Assembly: GCF_004115155.1 (NCBI RefSeq)
Contig: NZ_RDSM01000001.1
Coordinates: 2,232,001 to 2,296,000 of the forward strand
Direction: 5' to 3'
Length of the DNA: 64,000 nt
Origin: Granulicella sibirica
Lineage (GTDB): Bacteria > Acidobacteriota > Terriglobia > Terriglobales > Acidobacteriaceae
Numbering within the stretch: the first letter of the stretch is position 1; the number at the start of each line of letters is the position of its first letter. This document shows, piece after piece, positions 60,890 to 64,000 of the stretch. Made by a program: the position numbers and the translations under genes. The notes under the pieces were generated by a model that was not told the origin of the DNA, did no database searches, and saw nothing but the letters and a program-made list of their open reading frames with translations.

Positions 60890-62602
60890 TTACTTCGCGG
60901 GCGGGGGGTAATAAGGAAGCTTCTGCTGCTCTTCGGTGGCACGCTTGACGCCGATGTCGCCGAAGAGGAGAGATGGCGTGATGGTAGTCTGCGGGACGGC
61001 TCCGAGGGAGTTGGCGATGTAGGGATCGTCGCCGGCAGCGAGGATGTCGGAGCGTAGGCTGCGGTTGTCGAGTTCGTCGAAGACGGCTCCGCGGACAAGC
61101 TCTCGCGAGCCATCCTTGGCGTGAACGAGGTAGAGGAGTCGCGGGGCAAGTTCGCCGGAGAGGGTTTCAACTTCGTAGACGTCGCGGCCCTGCTCCTTGG
61201 CCATGGCGAGGAGGCGGCTCTGCATCTCGGCGGCGGGAACGGCCTGCGTCGGGCGGACGATCAGGACGCCGGAGCGGGAGTGCGCGGGCTGGCCGGGGGC
61301 GGCGCGTCCATGGCCGTTCGAGGAGGCGAAGTCGCGGACGGGAGTGCGGCCGATGAGGTAGTTCGTGAGCTTGCCGTGGATGACGACGTCGACGGGTTCG
61401 GCGGGGACGCCCTCGTCGTCGGTGGTGTAGGCGCCGAGCAGGGTGCGGCCTTCGAGGGTCTTCTGGAGGGGGTCGTCGGTGACGGAGAGGATCTCGGGCA
61501 GGACGCGGGACTTGTAGCTGGAGGTGTAGGCACCCTGGGTGCGGGCGGTGGTACCCATCTCCGGGCGGTCGGCTTCGATGTTGGGGACGAAGAGGCGGTT
61601 GATGACGTCGGCGGAGGCGTCGCCGGAGAAGAGGACGGGGCCGTGGTAGTCCTCGGAGGAGACGACGGGTGCGTCGCGTAGCTCTTCGAGGCTCTTCAGG
61701 TCGGCGATGGTTCGGTTGTGGAAGGCTTCGGCGGATTCGAGCTCGCTCGCCTTGGCGGCTGTGGTGCCGTTGTCGCGCGAGAGGCGCATGCCGTCTTCCG
61801 CCTGGGTGCCTACGGAGATGCTCGCGGTGTAGCCGGAGTAGCCGTGGCGGAGGGTCGTGCCCTCGGTGTTGACGAGGAAGCGATTGACGGCGATGCCTCT
61901 TACGTTCGCCGTCGAGAAGTCGATGTGGGAGGCGCTTTTCGAAACAGAGGGATCCGACAGGAAGAGGCCACTGGCTTCGACGATGCGGTGCTTCCACTCG
62001 GGGCGATCGATTTCGAGCGAGACGAGTGGTTCGATCGCGTTGACGGCCTTGGCCTCGGAGAAGTCCTGCTCGGTTTGCTTGGATTCGAAGTGCTTCAACG
62101 TCGCCTGCTTGGTGGAGTAGGCGCGGAGGGCATTTTTGTAGGCTTCGTCGGTCGCGGTCCACAGGGCGTAGCGGAGGGCGGCGGGAGCGTCTTTCGAGTT
62201 GTCTTCAGGGGCCAACTGGACCGAGCCATCGCCTCGGCTGGAGCTTGAGTCGGAGTCGTACGAGCCGATACGGACCGTGACGCGGACGACTCGCTGGTGG
62301 TTCTCTTCTTCGCGGGTGAGGGCGCCGTAGTTGGCGATGGCTTCGAAGGTGTGGATGTCGTCGAGGCGGTACTCGATGAAGTAGGGACGCTGCATGCCGG
62401 GAAGGATCAGGGCTGCTTTTTCGCGGTCGAGTTCCTGCTGCATGGCGGTGAGGAGGGAGTCATTTGGGGGCTGGGTGGCGTGCGCTGTTTTGGGTTGAGC
62501 CAAGAGGGTGAGGACGAGCAACGGCGAGACGCAGATTCCCTTCGGGAATGACAACCAGAGAGTCAATAGCGATTTCTTCGACTTAGACCTGAACTCTCGC
62601 AT
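60890..62602 (-). CDS. Secreted TldE-like protein lacking the zinc motif
   Basis: The 570-residue protein is a TldD/PmbA-superfamily member with a signal peptide. The C-terminal barrel includes EILSVTDDPLQKTLEGRTL, TDDEGVPAEPVDVVIHGKL and FASSNGHGRAAPGQPAHSR. At the place where TldD has HExxGH, the chain reads ASADVINRLFVPNIEADRP, so zinc cannot be bound there. This matches the TldE role in a heterodimeric protease. Its ATG overlaps the stop of the upstream TldD-like gene (ATGA), so they are translated together. The signal peptide contains an interspersed repeat copy at residues about 15-25 (LWLSFPKGICV), which inserts between the basic end and the rest of the hydrophobic core. Confidence 0.8.
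   Translation of the reverse strand: MREFRSKSKKSLLTLWLSFPKGICVSPLLVLTLLAQPKTAHATQPPNDSLLTAMQQELDREKAALILPGMQRPYFIEYRLDDIHTFEAIANYGALTREEENHQRVVRVTVRIGSYDSDSSSSRGDGSVQLAPEDNSKDAPAALRYALWTATDEAYKNALRAYSTKQATLKHFESKQTEQDFSEAKAVNAIEPLVSLEIDRPEWKHRIVEASGLFLSDPSVSKSASHIDFSTANVRGIAVNRFLVNTEGTTLRHGYSGYTASISVGTQAEDGMRLSRDNGTTAAKASELESAEAFHNRTIADLKSLEELRDAPVVSSEDYHGPVLFSGDASADVINRLFVPNIEADRPEMGTTARTQGAYTSSYKSRVLPEILSVTDDPLQKTLEGRTLLGAYTTDDEGVPAEPVDVVIHGKLTNYLIGRTPVRDFASSNGHGRAAPGQPAHSRSGVLIVRPTQAVPAAEMQSRLLAMAKEQGRDVYEVETLSGELAPRLLYLVHAKDGSRELVRGAVFDELDNRSLRSDILAAGDDPYIANSLGAVPQTTITPSLLFGDIGVKRATEEQQKLPYYPPPAK
62527..62559. repeat. Interspersed repeat copy 5 (module A), inside a signal peptide
   Basis: GCAGATTCCCTTCGGGAATG lies at 62531-62550, followed by ACAACC as in copies 1 and 2. 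It sits within the coding region of the TldE-like protein, read on the minus strand, where it encodes LSFPKGICV. Other copies are intergenic. Confidence 0.85.
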
Positions 62603-64000
62603 CAGTGAGCCGCCTTTTCGTTCGTGGCGGTCAGGTCGGGTGGGGGCAGGATGGGTGGACGTGCGGTTCCCTGGGACTGGCGCTGGGTTTCGATCTCGCT
62701 GACGAGCATGGCGGGAGCTACTGCCGAGACAGGGATGGAGCCCGATTCGGCTCCGCAGATGCCGTTGAAGATGTCCTGGTGATCGTTCGTGGCAAGGATG
62801 CGGTTCAGAGCGGCCTGCGGGGTGCCGACAATGGACACTCCGCGGACCAGCTCGTCAGGGCGGCCATCGACGTAGATGCGGTAGACGACCAGCGGGATCA
62901 CCTGGAAGGCCTGAGGGGAGCGGCGGGTAGTGACCGCGAAGCCGGAGGAGATGTCTTCGAAGTAGAGGCCGTAGGGCTTGTTCTGCTTCCTGGCTTCGGC
63001 GACGAGCATCGCGCGAAGCTCTTTATCCGTGACCGATTTGGAACTGGTGACGATGAGGTTTCCCTGGCGGCCGGTGGGCATGCGGCCGGTCTCGGCCCGG
63101 CCGTGGCCGTTCGAGGTGGAGAAGCTGGCTATGGGAAGGCGCGACATGAGGAAGGTTTCGAGGACGCCATCCTTGATGAGGTCGACTCGTCGGGCGGGTT
63201 GGCCCTCGTCGTCGTAGGCGTAGTGACCGGAGAGGGGGTGGCCCTCAAAGGTGCTCAGGGTTGGGTCATCGGCGACGGAGAGGAAGGTGGGGAGGATGGG
63301 CTTGTTGAGAAGGCGCGTGAACGTCTGGCCTTCCTCGTCGCCGCGTTGCCGCTGGCCTTCGAGGCGGTGGCCGAGAACCTCGTGGAAGAAGACGGCGGAA
63401 GCGCGTCCGGAGAGGATGGCGGGGCCGTTGTAGGGCTCGGTGATGGGAGCGTTGCGAAGGGCGACGAGGTTCTTAGCCATCGCGAGGGTTTTCTCGGTAA
63501 GCGTCTTCTGGTCGGGAAGATGGCCGGTCTCGTCGGCCTCGAAGGTCTCGACGCGGAAGAGGTCCATGCCGTCGGCGGCGCGGGTGCGGGCCACGACGAC
63601 GAGGCGCGCGACGTGGTTCGGCGTGCTGACCTTTGTGCCTTCCGAGGAGACGAAGTAGTCGGTTTCGCTGGAGGCCTGGAGGTTGACGTTATTGAAGAAG
63701 ATGTCGGGGAACTGCTTGAAGAGGGCGGAGAGGTCGCGGATGCGTGTCTCCCACGCGGCGCGATCGACGGTAAGGGGAGGGGCAGGAGCGAGAAGGTCGG
63801 ACTTGGCTGGCTCGGCGCTGAAGTCGGCGGAGACGTCCTCTTCTTTGGCGCGGACCTGCTGCTCGGTTTTGACCTTGAGGAAGGAGTCGAGGGCGCGGCC
63901 GTAGCCACGGTTGGTGGCGAACCAGAGAGAGCGGGAGAGGGCGGCGGGGTCGTCGGCGAGGGGAAGCGGAATGGTGGTGAGGGCCGAGGTGCGGTGGTCG
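62602..64000 (-). CDS. Secreted TldD-like metalloprotease, 5' end outside window
   Basis: The coding frame is open from its stop at 62602 to the right edge of the window, so about 465 C-terminal residues are visible and the N-terminus is missing. The zinc motif HEVLGH appears in AVFFHEVLGHRLEGQRQ. Downstream of it are FLSVADDPTLSTFEG, AYDDEGQPARRV, ASFSTSNGHGRAETGRMPT and ELRAMLVAEARKQNKPYG. An internal GTG at 63594 is not the start because sense sequence (FVSSEGTKVSTPNHVARLVV) continues upstream. With the overlapping TldE-like gene it is likely to form a heterodimer. Confidence 0.85.
   Translation of the reverse strand, partial: DHRTSALTTIPLPLADDPAALSRSLWFATNRGYGRALDSFLKVKTEQQVRAKEEDVSADFSAEPAKSDLLAPAPPLTVDRAAWETRIRDLSALFKQFPDIFFNNVNLQASSETDYFVSSEGTKVSTPNHVARLVVVARTRAADGMDLFRVETFEADETGHLPDQKTLTEKTLAMAKNLVALRNAPITEPYNGPAILSGRASAVFFHEVLGHRLEGQRQRGDEEGQTFTRLLNKPILPTFLSVADDPTLSTFEGHPLSGHYAYDDEGQPARRVDLIKDGVLETFLMSRLPIASFSTSNGHGRAETGRMPTGRQGNLIVTSSKSVTDKELRAMLVAEARKQNKPYGLYFEDISSGFAVTTRRSPQAFQVIPLVVYRIYVDGRPDELVRGVSIVGTPQAALNRILATNDHQDIFNGICGAESGSIPVSAVAPAMLVSEIETQRQSQGTARPPILPPPDLTATNEKAAH

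Overview
The window reads as a GC-rich, gene-dense chromosome segment from a free-living heterotroph, most likely an Acidobacteriota of the Granulicella/Edaphobacter/Terriglobus group. This rests on the family mix (Q-rich WXXGXW lipoprotein, secreted TldD/TldE-like pair, BcsA-BcsB fusion, IF-3 beginning MPPIDKRSAKSF from an ATT codon) and on a non-coding repeat family of a kind I associate with those genomes. It is an inference from sequence, not a database result. No phage, IS element, integrase or CRISPR array is visible. Most genes are vertical-looking housekeeping or accessory metabolism, with very short or overlapping junctions.

Layout. 1-5.5 kb: clpB, a structured intergenic region, an FAD oxidoreductase, a small membrane protein. 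5.5-11 kb: a GH75-like secreted protein, a cytochrome b plus sulfite-oxidase-family molybdoenzyme pair, prmC, and a WXXGXW/Q-rich lipoprotein. 11-19.3 kb: acnA, an SDR, a methyltransferase, the yceD-rpmF-plsX cluster, an SRPBCC-ArsR operon with two palindromic operators, and a ThiE/TenI protein. 19.4-30.5 kb: sthA, a ROK protein, mutM/purA, small enzymes, a HIT protein, rpsA, a small secreted peptide next to a 7-TM protein, and infC. 30.5-41 kb: a CheY-like regulator, a PepSY protein with a broken TonB siderophore receptor, folP, cytochrome P460, an Old Yellow Enzyme, a DUF3037/HipA-like kinase pair and an outer-membrane protein. 41-50 kb: a GH130-like protein, a double-glycine-leader peptide, rmuC, an adh-araC operon, a scar where a divergent lysR/MDR pair was deleted, a His-rich secreted peptide, trpF-trpC and tRNA-Leu(CAG). 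50-59.5 kb: an orphan DHp-like protein, a PAS-PAS-GGDEF-EAL enzyme divergent from a bcsA-bcsB fusion, and dacB. 59.5-64 kb: a secreted hydrolase and a translationally coupled secreted TldD/TldE-like pair that runs off the right edge.

How genes may work together. The GGDEF-EAL protein could tune c-di-GMP for the PilZ-bearing cellulose synthase next to it. The PepSY protein and TonB receptor form an iron-uptake operon whose receptor is a pseudogene here. The yceD-rpmF-plsX order links ribosome and lipid synthesis. The adh-araC operon has a promoter-proximal direct repeat suited to AraC control.

The most interesting signals are: a two-module interspersed repeat in five copies, one of which supplies part of a signal peptide; an orphan GG-leader peptide; a secreted peptide plus 7-TM pair; a palindromic operator that contains the Shine-Dalgarno; a HipA-like kinase plus DUF3037 pair; and the collapsed lysR/MDR locus.
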